Assembly: GCA_005880985.1 (NCBI GenBank)
Contig: VBIQ01000007.1
Coordinates: 62,001-126,000, forward strand
DNA from: Chloroflexota bacterium
GTDB lineage: Bacteria; Chloroflexota; Dormibacteria; Aeolococcales; Aeolococcaceae
Reading direction: 5' to 3'
Length of the DNA: 64,000 nt
A program made the translations under genes and the position numbers. The notes beneath the pieces are model-generated. The model did not search any database. It saw only the letters and a list, made by a program, of their open reading frames with translations, and was not told the origin of the DNA. Position 1 is the stretch's first letter, and the number at the start of each line of letters is the position of its first letter. Of the stretch, positions 49,409 to 59,259 are shown piece after piece.

Positions 49409-51547
49409 ATGCCGTATTCGAGATTCGAGACCGACTACACCGGTCGCACGCTGACCGTCGAGACCGGGCACGTGGCCGAGCAGGCCAACGGCGCTCTCAT
49501 CATCCGGGTCGGCGACACCATGCTGCTGGTCACGGCGGTGGCGTCGACCGCGCCGCGCGAGGGCATCGACTTCTTCCCGCTGACCTGCGACTACGAGGAG
49601 AAGCTGTACGCCGCCGGCCGCATCCCCGGCTCCTTCCCCCGTCGCGAGGGCCGTCCCAGCGAGGCCGCCATCCTGACCAGCCGGATGATCGACCGGCCGA
49701 TGCGACCGCTCTTCCCCAAGGACTTCCGCAACGACGTCCAGATCGTCGCCACCGTGCTCAGCGCCGACCAGGAGAACGACCCCAGCACGCTGGCAATCAC
49801 CGGCGCCTCCCTGGCGCTGCAGATCAGCGGCATCCCGCACGCCGGGCCGGTCGCCTCGGTCCGGGTGGGGATGCTCGACGGGCGCCTGGTGCTGAATCCC
49901 ACCCTCCCGCAGCTCGCCGAGTCCGAGCTCGACCTGGTGGTCGCCGGCACCGCCGACGCCATCAGCATGGTCGAGGCCGGCGCCAAGCAGATTCCCGAGG
50001 CCACCGTCCTCGAGGCGCTCCGCCTCGCCCACGACGAGATCAAGCGGCTGGTCCAGTTCCAGCTCGACATCAAGGCTCAGGTGGGCAAGCCGCCGCTCAG
50101 CTATCCCGCCGCGACCGTCGACCCCGAGGTCGCCACGGCTGTCGCCCAAGCGGTGGCGGGGCGCATCGGTGGGGCGGCGCGCAACGCCGACAAGGCCGCC
50201 CGTGAGCAGGCGCTCGAGCAGCTGCGCGCCGGGATCGTCGCGGAGCTCGAAGGGCGCTTCGCCGACCGCCTCGCCGACGTGCGCAAGGCCTTCGAGGCCG
50301 AGCTCAAGAAGGCGGTGCGCGCCGCCATCCTCGACGAGGGCATCCGGCCCGACGGCCGCCGCTCCGACGAGATCCGGACCATCTGGGGCCAGGTGGGACT
50401 GCTGCCCCGCACCCACGGCAGTGCTCTGTTCACCCGCGGTCAGACCCAGGCACTGAGCATCGTCACCCTCGGTTCCGGCCAGGACCAGCAGAAACTGGAC
50501 GGCCTGGGGCTGGAGGACTTCAAGCGCTTCATGCACCACTACAACTTCCCGCCGTTCTCGGTGGGGGAGGCGCGGCCACTGCGCTCGCCGGGCCGCCGCG
50601 AGATCGGCCATGGAGCGCTGGTGGAGCGGGCGGTGCACAACGTCATGCCCGAGGACGACGAGTGGCCGTACGTGACCCGCATCGTCACCGAGATCCTCAG
50701 CAGCAACGGCTCCACCTCGATGGCCAGCGTGTGCGGTTCGACCATGGCGCTGGAGGACGCCGGGGTTCCCCTCAAGGCGCCGGTGGCGGGCATCGCCATG
50801 GGCCTGATCAGCGAGGAGGGCAGCGACCGCGCCGCCATCCTCAGCGACATCCAGGGGATGGAGGACGCGCTTGGCGACATGGACTTCAAGGTCGCCGGCA
50901 CCGAGCGGGGCATCACCGCTCTGCAGATGGACATCAAGATCAAGGGGCTCAAGTGGGAGCTGGTGCAGCGCGCCATGGAGCAGGCCCGGATCGGGCGGCT
51001 GTACATCCTCGCCCGGATGGCCGAGGTCATCCCTGCGCCGCGCACCCAGATGAGCCCGTGGGCACCGCGCATCGAGACCCTGCACATCAATCCCGACAAG
51101 ATCCGCGACGTCATCGGCCCCGGCGGCAAGATGATCCGCCAGATCGTGGCCGAGACCGGCGCCCAGATCGACATCGAGGACGACGGCCGGGTCTTCATCG
51201 CCTCCAACAACGGTGAGGCGATGGAGCAGGCGATCGCGATGATCCGCGACCTCACCGAGGACGTCGAGGTCGGCCGCGTCTACAAGGGCAAGGTGGTCCG
51301 GATCATGGGCTTCGGCGCCTTCGTCGAGATTCTTCCCAAGCGCGACGGCCTGGTCCGCATCGGCGAGCTTGCCGACCACCGGGTTGAAAAGGTCGAGGAT
51401 GTCGTGAACATCGGCGATGAGATCATGGTCAAGGTGATCGAGATCGACGACAAGGGCCGGATCAACCTCTCGCGCCGCCGCGCGCTGGCGGAGCTGGCTC
51501 AGCAGCAGGCGCAGACCGCGGGCGCGGGCGCGGGCGGCCCCGCGTAG
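49409..51547 (+). CDS. pnp: Polyribonucleotide nucleotidyltransferase (PNPase)
   Basis: A 3'-5' phosphorolytic exoribonuclease of 712 residues. Two RNase PH-like domains are seen: the first with SFPRREGRPSEAAILTSRMIDRP, the second with RTHGSALFTRGQTQALSIVTLG and ADRNGSTSMASVCG-like SSNGSTSMASVCGSTMALEDAG. A KH domain (INPDKIRDVIGPGGKMIRQI) and an S1 domain (VYKGKVVRIMGFGAFVEILP) complete it. In Gram-positives it cooperates with RNase J, encoded downstream at 55073. Confidence 0.96.
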   Translation: MPYSRFETDYTGRTLTVETGHVAEQANGALIIRVGDTMLLVTAVASTAPREGIDFFPLTCDYEEKLYAAGRIPGSFPRREGRPSEAAILTSRMIDRPMRPLFPKDFRNDVQIVATVLSADQENDPSTLAITGASLALQISGIPHAGPVASVRVGMLDGRLVLNPTLPQLAESELDLVVAGTADAISMVEAGAKQIPEATVLEALRLAHDEIKRLVQFQLDIKAQVGKPPLSYPAATVDPEVATAVAQAVAGRIGGAARNADKAAREQALEQLRAGIVAELEGRFADRLADVRKAFEAELKKAVRAAILDEGIRPDGRRSDEIRTIWGQVGLLPRTHGSALFTRGQTQALSIVTLGSGQDQQKLDGLGLEDFKRFMHHYNFPPFSVGEARPLRSPGRREIGHGALVERAVHNVMPEDDEWPYVTRIVTEILSSNGSTSMASVCGSTMALEDAGVPLKAPVAGIAMGLISEEGSDRAAILSDIQGMEDALGDMDFKVAGTERGITALQMDIKIKGLKWELVQRAMEQARIGRLYILARMAEVIPAPRTQMSPWAPRIETLHINPDKIRDVIGPGGKMIRQIVAETGAQIDIEDDGRVFIASNNGEAMEQAIAMIRDLTEDVEVGRVYKGKVVRIMGFGAFVEILPKRDGLVRIGELADHRVEKVEDVVNIGDEIMVKVIEIDDKGRINLSRRRALAELAQQQAQTAGAGAGGPA

Positions 51548-51571
51548 ACCGGCCGGGCGGCGACGGGCGCG

Positions 51572-52381
51572 ATGGCACGATCCGCCGGTCCGGCTCCGCT
51601 GCGGGTTGCCGTCAGCGGAGCGCGGGGCCGCGCCGGCCGGGAGATCGTCGCCGCCCTGAACGCCGATCCCGGCTTCGTGTGCGCGGCCGAGATCGAGGAG
51701 GGTGACGACATCGCGGCCGCACTGCGCTCCTCGTCGGCGCAGGCGCTGGTGGACTTCACCACCCCCGCGGCGGGACTCGGCAACGCCCTGGCCGCGACGG
51801 ACGCGGGGGTCGCACCGGTGGTGGGCACCACCGGACTCGGAGAGAGCGCGGTGGCACGCGTCCGCGAAGCCTGCGCCGCCGCCGGGGTTGGCGGCTGCGT
51901 CGCCGCCAACTTCTCCCTCGGGGCGGTGCTGTTGATGTGGTTGAGCGAGCTCGCCTCCTCCTACTTCGAGCGCTGCGAGATCATCGAGGCCCACCACGCC
52001 GGCAAGATCGACGCTCCCAGCGGCACGGCGCTGCGCACCGCCGAGCTGATGCTGGCGGCACGCGACGGTCGCCGCTTCGACCACTCCCGGGCCGAGCGCG
52101 AGACGCTGGCGGGCACGCGCGGCGGGGAGTTCGGGGGCGCCGCCGTCCACAGCGTGCGCCTGGACGGGGTGGTCGCGGACCAGAGCGTCACCTTCGCCAC
52201 CGCGGGCCAGACGCTCACCATCGAGCACCGCACCACGTCGCGAGCGGCCTTCGCCCCGGGGGTGCTGCTGGCGGTGCGCGCGGTGCTCGAGACGGGCCGC
52301 TTCTTCGACGGCCTGGCGGAGGTGCTGCGCCTGCCCGCGAACTCCGCCATCCGCGGCCTCATGTCATCATCGACGGCCTGA
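51572..52381 (+). CDS. dapB: 4-hydroxy-tetrahydrodipicolinate reductase
   Basis: Second committed step of lysine/diaminopimelate synthesis. The N-terminal NAD(P) loop is VAVSGARGRAGREIV, with VVGTTGLGE in the middle, and the substrate motif IIEAHHAGKIDAPSGTALRTAE carries the catalytic His and Lys. 269 residues. Its stop overlaps the asd start by one base (TGATG). dapB-asd-dapA form a lysine/DAP cluster after pnp. Confidence 0.94.
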   Translation: MARSAGPAPLRVAVSGARGRAGREIVAALNADPGFVCAAEIEEGDDIAAALRSSSAQALVDFTTPAAGLGNALAATDAGVAPVVGTTGLGESAVARVREACAAAGVGGCVAANFSLGAVLLMWLSELASSYFERCEIIEAHHAGKIDAPSGTALRTAELMLAARDGRRFDHSRAERETLAGTRGGEFGGAAVHSVRLDGVVADQSVTFATAGQTLTIEHRTTSRAAFAPGVLLAVRAVLETGRFFDGLAEVLRLPANSAIRGLMSSSTA

Positions 52382-53424
52382 TGGCATCCCGGGAGCGGCG
52401 GCGTCATGCCCCGCGCATCGCGGTGATCGGAGCGACCGGCGCGGCCGGATCCACCGTGCTGCGCATCCTCGAAGAGCGCCACTTCCCGATCGGCGAGCTG
52501 CGCGCGCTTGCCAGCGTTCGCAGTGCCGGCATGACGGTGGGCTTCGGCGGCGCTCCGGTCACCGTCGCCGAGGTGACCGATGACAGCCTGCGCGGCATCG
52601 ACATCGCCTTCTTCGCCGCCGGTTCGGCGGCGGCACGCCGCTTCGCGCCGGTGGTGGCCGCCGGCGGCGGCGTCGCCGTCGACAAGTCGAGCGCCTATCG
52701 GGCTGATCCCGAGGTGCCCCTGGTGGTGCCCGAGGTCAACGCCGAGACCCTGCGGTCGCACCAGGGCATCGTCGCCAACCCCAACTGCGTCACCATCCCG
52801 CTCACCGTCTGCGTGGCGCCGCTGCACCGCGCCTTCGGGTTGCGACGGCTGACCGTGGCCACCTATCAGTCCGCCAGCGGCGGCGGGCGCGACCTCGTCG
52901 CCGAGCTGCGAGCCCAGGAGCAGGCCGACGCCGACGGGCGGCAGCCGCTGGCGAGTGTGTACCCGCACGTGCTGCACGCCAACGTCGTCCCCGGCGGCTG
53001 GGCCATGCAGGGCGACGACACCGACGAGGAGCTGAAGGTCATCGCCGAAACGCGTCGGGTGCTGCAGCTGGCCGATCTGCCCGTCAGCATCACCACCGTG
53101 CGCGTGCCGGTGGCCGTCGGTCACAGTGCCGCGGTGTGGGGGGAGTTCGACGTCGACGTCGACGCCGCGGCCGCCAGGAGGGTTCTCGGGGACTCCCCGG
53201 GGGTGCGGGTGGTCGACGATCCCGCCGCGCAGCGCTATCCCACACCCCGCGATGCCGCGGGCAGCGACGACGTGCTGGTGGGTCGCATCCGTGCCGACCG
53301 CGGACGTCCCGGCGCGGTGGCGTTCTTCCTCGCCGCCGACAACCTGCGCAAGGGCGCCGCCACCAACGCGGTGCAGGTGGGTGAGCTCCTGCTGGCGCTC
53401 CGCGGAGCGACCGCCGCCGCGTAG
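52381..53424 (+). CDS. asd: Aspartate-semialdehyde dehydrogenase
   Basis: It makes aspartate semialdehyde, the DapA substrate. RIAVIGATGAAGSTVLRILEERHFPI is the nucleotide-binding start. The catalytic Cys is in IVANPNCVTIPL, and TYQSASGGGRDLV follows where most Asd proteins have SGAG. VPVAVGHSAAV carries the late His. 347 residues; ATG 52381 overlaps the dapB stop. Confidence 0.94.
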   Translation: MASRERRRHAPRIAVIGATGAAGSTVLRILEERHFPIGELRALASVRSAGMTVGFGGAPVTVAEVTDDSLRGIDIAFFAAGSAAARRFAPVVAAGGGVAVDKSSAYRADPEVPLVVPEVNAETLRSHQGIVANPNCVTIPLTVCVAPLHRAFGLRRLTVATYQSASGGGRDLVAELRAQEQADADGRQPLASVYPHVLHANVVPGGWAMQGDDTDEELKVIAETRRVLQLADLPVSITTVRVPVAVGHSAAVWGEFDVDVDAAAARRVLGDSPGVRVVDDPAAQRYPTPRDAAGSDDVLVGRIRADRGRPGAVAFFLAADNLRKGAATNAVQVGELLLALRGATAAA

Positions 53425-53466
53425 CAGCACGGCGGCGACCGGGGAGCCCTGGATCCCGCGCTGCCC

Positions 53467-53472
53467 TACAAT
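53467..53472 (+). promoter_or_regulatory. -10 hexamer of a probable leaderless dapA transcript
   Basis: TACAAT ends 6 nt before ATG 53479, identical in form and spacing to the dinG case. There is no Shine-Dalgarno. Confidence 0.55.
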
Positions 53473-53478
53473 CCCGCC

Positions 53479-54414
53479 ATGCTTCGCCAACCGGGCCGCC
53501 TGCTCACCGCGATGGTGACCCCGTTCGACCGGCAGGGTGCGATCGACGTGGCCGCGGCTGCCCGCCTCGCGCGCGCGGTGGTGGCGGCGGGAAGCGACGG
53601 GGTGGTGGTCAACGGCACCACCGGGGAGTCGCCGACACTGCGTGCCGACGAGCGGCTGGCGCTGCTCGACGGGGTGCGCGCCGCACTCCCCGACAGCGCG
53701 GTGATCATGGGCACCGGCTCCTACGACACCGCCGCCAGCATCGCGCTCACCGGTGAGGCGCTGAAGCGGGGCGCCGACGCCGCCCTGGTGGTCACGCCCT
53801 ACTACAGCAAGCCGCCGGTCGAGGGACTCATCGCCCACTTCGAGGCGATCGCCGACGTGGGTCTGCCGGTGATCCTCTACAACATCCCGGGTCGCTGCGA
53901 GGTCAACCTCTCCGCCACCACCCAGCTTCGGCTGGCGCGGCATCCCAACATCATCGGCACCAAGGAGGCGGCCGGCGACGTCGACCAGGCGGCGCGGATC
54001 ATCGCCGCGTCACCGGACGGATTCCGGCTGTGGAGCGGCGACGACGCGCTCACCCTTCCCTTCCTCAGCGTCGGCGCCTACGGGGTGATCAGCGTCGCCG
54101 CCCACCTGTGCGGGGGGGCGATGCGGCAGCTGATCGAGGCCCACGTCGGCGGTGACACCGTCGCCGCGACCCGGTTGCACCAGCGGCTGCTGCCGCTGTT
54201 CGCCGGACTGTTCGTGGTGTCCAATCCCATCCCGGTCAAGGCGGCCCTGCGCCATGTCGGCTTCGACGCCGGCTCGCTGCGCCTGCCGCTGGTGCCGCTC
54301 GACGAAGCGCGCGACCGCGAGCTGGCGGCGCTGCTCGAGAGCATGGGCGAGCTGGTCGCGCTGCCGCTTGCGGAGGCGGTCTCCACCTCGAGCTGGAGCA
54401 GCCCGCCCCGGTGA
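53479..54414 (+). CDS. dapA: 4-hydroxy-tetrahydrodipicolinate synthase
   Basis: Condenses pyruvate with aspartate semialdehyde. This TIM barrel has VNGTTGESPTLRADER, VVTPYYSKPPVEG, LYNIPGRCEVNLS (catalytic Tyr) and IIGTKEAAGDVDQA (Schiff-base Lys). 311 residues. Four-base overlap with the following glycosylase gene. Confidence 0.95.
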   Translation: MLRQPGRLLTAMVTPFDRQGAIDVAAAARLARAVVAAGSDGVVVNGTTGESPTLRADERLALLDGVRAALPDSAVIMGTGSYDTAASIALTGEALKRGADAALVVTPYYSKPPVEGLIAHFEAIADVGLPVILYNIPGRCEVNLSATTQLRLARHPNIIGTKEAAGDVDQAARIIAASPDGFRLWSGDDALTLPFLSVGAYGVISVAAHLCGGAMRQLIEAHVGGDTVAATRLHQRLLPLFAGLFVVSNPIPVKAALRHVGFDAGSLRLPLVPLDEARDRELAALLESMGELVALPLAEAVSTSSWSSPPR

Positions 54415-55064
54415 GCGGCGATCCCGCCGCCGTCCTCCTCGACCTCCACCAGCGCATCAGCGGCTGCACCGTCTGCCCGCTGGCACGCACCCGCACCCAC
54501 GCCGTCCCCGGCGAGGGCCCGCACACGGCGCGGATCATGGCGGTGGGGGAGGCCCCCGGTGAGCGCGAGGACCTGACCGGCCGCCCCTTCGTCGGCTCCG
54601 CGGGACAGCTGCTCACCCGGTTGCTGGAGTCGGTGGGGCTGCAGCGCAGCGACCTGTACATCTGCAACGTGCTCAAGTGCCGGCCGCCCGGCAATCGCGA
54701 TCCCGAACCCGCCGAGGTCGATGCCTGCGCCCACTTCCTCGACGAGCAGATCGCGTTGATCCGTCCCGACGTGATCCTGCTGCTCGGCCGCCACGCGGTG
54801 GCGCGACTCCTGCCCGGGCTGCCGGGGATCTCGCGGCTCCATGGCAAGCGGATCGTCCGCGGCGATCGCACCTACGTGCCGCTGTATCACCCGGCCGCCG
54901 CGCTCTACAACGCCGCCCTGCTCCGCACCCTCGAGGAGGACATGCGGCTGGTGCGCGGCTATCTCGACGAGGCCGAGGCGGAACGTGCCCTCGCCGCCGC
55001 CGCCGCCGGCGCCGCTGAGCGGGAGGCGGTCGCCGCCGCGCGCGAGCAGCTGACCCTCTTCTGA
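54411..55064 (+). CDS. udg: Family 4 uracil-DNA glycosylase (4Fe-4S)
   Basis: Removes uracil from DNA. The four cluster ligands are readable: CTVC near residue 20, and C-x15-C in LKCRPPGNRDPEPAEVDACA. The active-site motif is GEAPGEREDLTGRPFVGSAGQ, and the second catalytic motif is LYHPAAALYN. 217 residues with an Ala-rich C-terminal helix. GTG start overlaps the dapA stop. Confidence 0.92.
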   Translation: MSGDPAAVLLDLHQRISGCTVCPLARTRTHAVPGEGPHTARIMAVGEAPGEREDLTGRPFVGSAGQLLTRLLESVGLQRSDLYICNVLKCRPPGNRDPEPAEVDACAHFLDEQIALIRPDVILLLGRHAVARLLPGLPGISRLHGKRIVRGDRTYVPLYHPAAALYNAALLRTLEEDMRLVRGYLDEAEAERALAAAAAGAAEREAVAAAREQLTLF

Positions 55065-55072
55065 CCGCGGCT

Positions 55073-56746
55073 GTGCCGCAGAGCACCACCGACGGCGGTC
55101 GCATCACCCTGGTGCCACTCGGCGGCCTGGGGGAGATCGGCCGCAACATGTTCGCCGTCGAATGCAACGACGACATCGTGGTGATCGATGCCGGGCTGAT
55201 GTTCCCCGAGCAGGAGATGCTCGGCATCGACCTGGTGATCCCCGACATCTCCTGGCTGATGGAACGCGTCACCAGGGTCCGCGGCATCGTGCTCACCCAT
55301 GGCCATGAGGATCACATCGGCGGTCTCCCATACATCCTGCCGCGACTGCCGGTCCCGGTGTTTGGCACGGCGCTGACCCTCGGCCTGCTCCGCAACAAGC
55401 TGCGCGAGCACCGCCTCCTCGACAGCACCGACCTGCGTGAGGTGCACGCGGGGGAGACGGTGGCGATGGGCCGGCTCTCGGTGGAGTTCGTCCACACCAC
55501 CCACTCCATCCCCGACGCCTGCGCGCTGGCGTTGCACACCCCGTTGGGGACCATCGTGCACAGCGGCGACTTCAAGCTGGATCACACTCCGATCCACGGT
55601 GAGCCGCCCGACCTCGCCCGCCTGGCCCGGCTCGGCGACGAGGGGGTGCTGCTGCTGATGAGCGACAGCACCAACGTCGAGAGCGAGGGCATCACTCCCA
55701 GCGAGCGCAGCGTCGGCCCCTCGCTGGCGCGGATCTTCGCGGAGTCGCCGGGACGGGTGCTGATGGCGACCTTCGCCTCCAACATCTCGCGGCTGCAGCA
55801 GGCGTTCGACGCGGCCAGCGCCGATGACCGGCGCATCCTGGTGGTGGGGCGCTCGATGATGAACAACGTGCAGGTGGCCCAGGAGCTCGGCTTTCTGCGG
55901 GCCGGGAGCGGCGCCCTGATCTGGCCACGCCAGATGGAGGGGCTGGAGGATCGGCAGCTGCTGGTGGTGTGCACCGGGTCGCAGGGCGAACCCCTATCGG
56001 CGCTGGCGCGGATCGCCGCCGGCGAGCACCACCTTGTCGAGCTCAAGGCGGGCGACACAGTGGTGCTCAGCGCCAACCCGATCCCCGGCAACGAGGAGCT
56101 GGTGCATCGCACCGTGAACAACCTGTACCGACAGGGGGCGCGGGTCTTCGCCTCCTCCCGCCACGGAGTGCACGCCTCGGGCCACGCCAGCCGCGAGGAG
56201 CTGAAGATGCTGCTGACGCTCACCCGTCCCCACTACTTCGTACCGGTGCACGGAGAGTACCGCCACCTCGCCATCCACGCCGAGCTGGCCCGTGCCGTCG
56301 GCATCCCGAGCGAACATGTCGTGCCGATCGACAACGGGACGGTGGTCGAGGTCGACGCCACCGGCATCCGTCGCACCGGCCGGCGCGTCCCGGCGGGATA
56401 CGTGTACGTCGACGGCCTCTCGATCGAGGAGGCTGGTGACGTCGTGCTCCGTGACCGGCGCCATCTCGCCCAGGACGGCGTGGTCATCGTGGTGCTCACC
56501 GTGGAGCGCTCCACCGGCGCGGTGGTCGGCCGCCCCGACCTGATCTCCCGCGGCTTCAGCGAGGACTCGGCGATGGAGACCCTCTTCGAGGAGGCGCGCG
56601 AGCACGTCCTGCGCCTGGTGGAGCCGCTGACGCCGGACGCCGGATGGACGGTGTGGCAGACCACCATCCACGAGGGGCTGGCCCGCTTCCTCTATCAGCG
56701 GACCCAGCGGCGGCCGATGATCCTGCCGGTGGTCACCGAGGTGTGA
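55073..56746 (+). CDS. rnj: Ribonuclease J
   Basis: Beta-CASP metallo-beta-lactamase RNase with endo- and 5'-3' exonuclease activity, the main mRNA-decay enzyme in organisms lacking RNase E. Motifs are LGGLGEIGRNMFAVE, the zinc site LTHGHEDHIGGLPY, IVHSGDFKLDHTP, LLMSDSTNVE and the beta-CASP region with GSQGEPLSALARIA. VPVHGEYRHLAIHAELA follows. 557 residues. GTG start 9 nt after udg. Confidence 0.94.
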   Translation: MPQSTTDGGRITLVPLGGLGEIGRNMFAVECNDDIVVIDAGLMFPEQEMLGIDLVIPDISWLMERVTRVRGIVLTHGHEDHIGGLPYILPRLPVPVFGTALTLGLLRNKLREHRLLDSTDLREVHAGETVAMGRLSVEFVHTTHSIPDACALALHTPLGTIVHSGDFKLDHTPIHGEPPDLARLARLGDEGVLLLMSDSTNVESEGITPSERSVGPSLARIFAESPGRVLMATFASNISRLQQAFDAASADDRRILVVGRSMMNNVQVAQELGFLRAGSGALIWPRQMEGLEDRQLLVVCTGSQGEPLSALARIAAGEHHLVELKAGDTVVLSANPIPGNEELVHRTVNNLYRQGARVFASSRHGVHASGHASREELKMLLTLTRPHYFVPVHGEYRHLAIHAELARAVGIPSEHVVPIDNGTVVEVDATGIRRTGRRVPAGYVYVDGLSIEEAGDVVLRDRRHLAQDGVVIVVLTVERSTGAVVGRPDLISRGFSEDSAMETLFEEAREHVLRLVEPLTPDAGWTVWQTTIHEGLARFLYQRTQRRPMILPVVTEV

Positions 56747-56776
56747 CGCCCGGGGGCGACGATCGAGATCCGGTGG

Positions 56777-56782
56777 TACGAT
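56777..56782 (+). promoter_or_regulatory. -10-like hexamer upstream of ftsK
   Basis: TACGAT lies 78 nt before the ftsK ATG, implying a leader of about 70 nt within the 114-bp gap after rnj. No -35 is clear. Confidence 0.35.
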
Positions 56783-56860
56783 CCGCCGAGCAGCCGCGGT
56801 TGCGGCCTGCAGCCCGTCAACAACCCACTCCACGCCCCACCATCACGAGGCTGCCACGTC

Positions 56861-59182
56861 ATGGCCCGTCGCGCCGTCGCCTCCCGCGCTGAGCCACGGC
56901 ACCACCCATCGAGGTCGCGACGGCCTTCGGCGGGACGTTCTCGCCAGCGTGGGCCCAAACTCGCCCGGCCGCTGCTGACGTCCGACCAGCGGCGCGAGCT
57001 GAGCGGCGTCGCCGCCCTCGGCGCCGGCCTGGTGCTGGTGGCGATCCTCGCGCTGCCCGGCGGGGGAACCGTGGCCGCCCCACTCCACGATGGCCTGTTC
57101 TCGGTGTTCGGCTCCGGAGCCTGGCTGATCTGCGCCGGCCTGATGGTGGTCGGGGCGCGGGTGCTGGGACGCCGCGGCTGGACCGGCGGCATCCTGGCAG
57201 CCGCCGGCAGCGTGGTGACCGTCTTCGCCCTGCTCGGGCTGCTCGGACTGCTCCAGCCGGGAGCGGCGGGGAGGGTGGGCCAGCACCTCGGCCCCGGCGC
57301 CGGCGCCCGGCTGGGCGACGCCGGCGCGCTGCTGGCGATGCTGGTGATGATCTGCCTCGGGCTGGTGCTCGCGGTCGACCTCCGGGTCGGCGCGCTGGCG
57401 GCGGCGGTGGCGGGCTGGCTGCGCGCCCAGGCGGAAGCGGGGTCGGAGGCGAGGGTGCAGGCGCCTTCCGCACCCCTCCGCGGGCGGGGCCGCGATCTCG
57501 TCGAGCTCATCGCCGGAGCGCCGGAGCGGCCGGGCACCCCGGTCCCGGCCCTGCTCGGCGGTTCGGGGCCGCTGCCGCCGCTGCTCCCGGTGGACGGTCT
57601 CGACCTGGAACTCGCTCCGGTCCCGCCCGATCCGCTGGCAGCGCCGGCCCCGGAGCCGTTCCAGCGCGAGTTCGAAGGTCTGGTGGTGCCGGTGCCGGCG
57701 GCCGGGCCGGCCGTGGCGCCGGCGGTCCTCGCCGTGCTCGACGAGCCGGAGAAGGTCTGGGCCCTGCCCACCGCCGAGATGCTCGACGTCGTCGGCGGCA
57801 AGCGCCAGCGCCTGGAGCAGGAGATCCGGGCCACCATCGCCAATATCGAGTCGACCCTGGCGGCGTTCGGCATCCAGGCCCGGGTCCGCGGGGTCAACAG
57901 CGGTCCGACGGTGACCCAGTACGAGCTGCAGCCCGCCAAGGGCGTTCCGGTCCGCAAGATCACCGCCCATCAGACCGACCTCTCCCTGGCGCTGGCGGCA
58001 CCGATCCGCATTCAGGCGCCGATCCCCGGCAAGGCGGCGATCGGCATCGAGGTCCCCAACAAGGCGGCGCAGCTGGTCACCCTGCGCGAGGTGGTGCAGA
58101 GCCCGCTCTTCACCGACCCCAAGAGCCGGCTGTCGGTGGCGCTGGGCGCCGACGTCTCCGGTCATCCCGTGGTCGGCGACCTGGCCCGCATGCCGCACAT
58201 GCTGATCGCGGGGGCCACCGGCAGCGGCAAGTCGGTGTGCATCAACGCCATCCTGGCCGGCTTCCTGCTGCAGTGCACCCCGACCCAGCTCAAGCTCATC
58301 ATCATCGATCCCAAGCGGGTCGAGCTGACCAACTTCGCCGATGTCCCGCACCTGCTGGTTCCGGTGGTGGTCGAGTCCGAGGCGGCGGTGGCGTCCCTGC
58401 GCTGGGCGGTCAAGGAGATGGAGGAGCGCTACAAGCTCTTCTCCTCGCACGGCGCGCGCAACATCGCCGCGTTCAACGAGCGCGCCTCGGGCCTGGGCGT
58501 CAACCCGCTGCCCTACGTGGTCATCGTCATCGACGAGCTGGCCGACCTGATGATGGTGGCGGCCGGAGAGATCGAGGACCTGGTCTGCCGCATCGCCCAG
58601 CTGGCGCGCGCCGTCGGCATCCATCTGGTGGTGGCGACCCAGCGTCCCTCTGCCGACATCATCACCGGCCTGATCAAGGCCAACATTCCCAGCCGCGTCG
58701 CCTTCGCGGTGTCGAGCGGCGTCGATTCGCGGGTGATCCTCGACGAGATGGGCGCCGAGAAGCTACTGGGCCGCGGCGACATGCTCTACCTGCCGATCGA
58801 CGAGGGCAAGCCGCGGCGACTGCAGGGCGCGTACGTCTCCGACCGTGAGCTCGAGGCGCTGATCGAGCACTGGAAGGCGCAGGGCATGCCGGACTACCAG
58901 GAGGAGGTCTTCCAGGTCGAGGCCACCGTGTCGTGGGCGCGCGAGGCGGGCAAGCGTGACCCGCTCTTCGCCAAGGCGGCCCACACCGTCGCTGCCGAAG
59001 GACGGGCGGCGGCATCGCTACTGCAGCGCAAGCTCAACGTCGGCTACACCCGTGCCGCCCGGCTGGTCGATCAGCTCGCCGAGCACCGCATCGTCGGTCC
59101 CTACGAGGGAAGCAAGTCACGCGAGGTGCTGATGGACGTGCTCGCGGTCGATGCTCTGCTCGAGGAGCTGGGCGAGGAATAG
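56861..59182 (+). CDS. ftsK: DNA translocase FtsK/SpoIIIE
   Basis: Septal DNA pump that clears chromosomes during division. The N terminus (about residues 50-185) has roughly four membrane segments, followed by an Ala/Pro-rich linker. The motor has the beta domain (PTVTQYELQPAKGVPVRKI), Walker A GATGSGKSVCINAILAG, Walker B YVVIVIDELADLMM and ATQRPSADIITGLIKANIPS. A C-terminal winged-helix gamma domain (LLQRKLNVGYTRAARLVDQL) is present. 773 residues. Confidence 0.95.
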   Translation: MARRAVASRAEPRHHPSRSRRPSAGRSRQRGPKLARPLLTSDQRRELSGVAALGAGLVLVAILALPGGGTVAAPLHDGLFSVFGSGAWLICAGLMVVGARVLGRRGWTGGILAAAGSVVTVFALLGLLGLLQPGAAGRVGQHLGPGAGARLGDAGALLAMLVMICLGLVLAVDLRVGALAAAVAGWLRAQAEAGSEARVQAPSAPLRGRGRDLVELIAGAPERPGTPVPALLGGSGPLPPLLPVDGLDLELAPVPPDPLAAPAPEPFQREFEGLVVPVPAAGPAVAPAVLAVLDEPEKVWALPTAEMLDVVGGKRQRLEQEIRATIANIESTLAAFGIQARVRGVNSGPTVTQYELQPAKGVPVRKITAHQTDLSLALAAPIRIQAPIPGKAAIGIEVPNKAAQLVTLREVVQSPLFTDPKSRLSVALGADVSGHPVVGDLARMPHMLIAGATGSGKSVCINAILAGFLLQCTPTQLKLIIIDPKRVELTNFADVPHLLVPVVVESEAAVASLRWAVKEMEERYKLFSSHGARNIAAFNERASGLGVNPLPYVVIVIDELADLMMVAAGEIEDLVCRIAQLARAVGIHLVVATQRPSADIITGLIKANIPSRVAFAVSSGVDSRVILDEMGAEKLLGRGDMLYLPIDEGKPRRLQGAYVSDRELEALIEHWKAQGMPDYQEEVFQVEATVSWAREAGKRDPLFAKAAHTVAAEGRAAASLLQRKLNVGYTRAARLVDQLAEHRIVGPYEGSKSREVLMDVLAVDALLEELGEE

Positions 59183-59246
59183 GACCGGGCTCTACCGCCC
59201 GAGCACGCCGTGTGTGGTGTCGGGACGGACGGGCGGGCACGCCGCC

Positions 59247-59252
59247 TACGAT
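59247..59252 (+). promoter_or_regulatory. -10 hexamer before a small hypothetical gene
   Basis: TACGAT ends 7 nt before ATG 59260 with no Shine-Dalgarno, the same geometry as other putative leaderless starts. Confidence 0.45.
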
Positions 59253-59259
59253 GTCGCTC

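Noticed and set aside
49382-52228. 948-codon open frame on the - strand opposite pnp and dapB
   Set aside because: It is a GC-rich antisense shadow of well-conserved + strand genes. Its translation is Ala/Gly/Asp/His-rich with no recognisable domain. The same applies to long - strand frames at 2060-4111, 19701-22211, 23166-25538 and 39051-41609.
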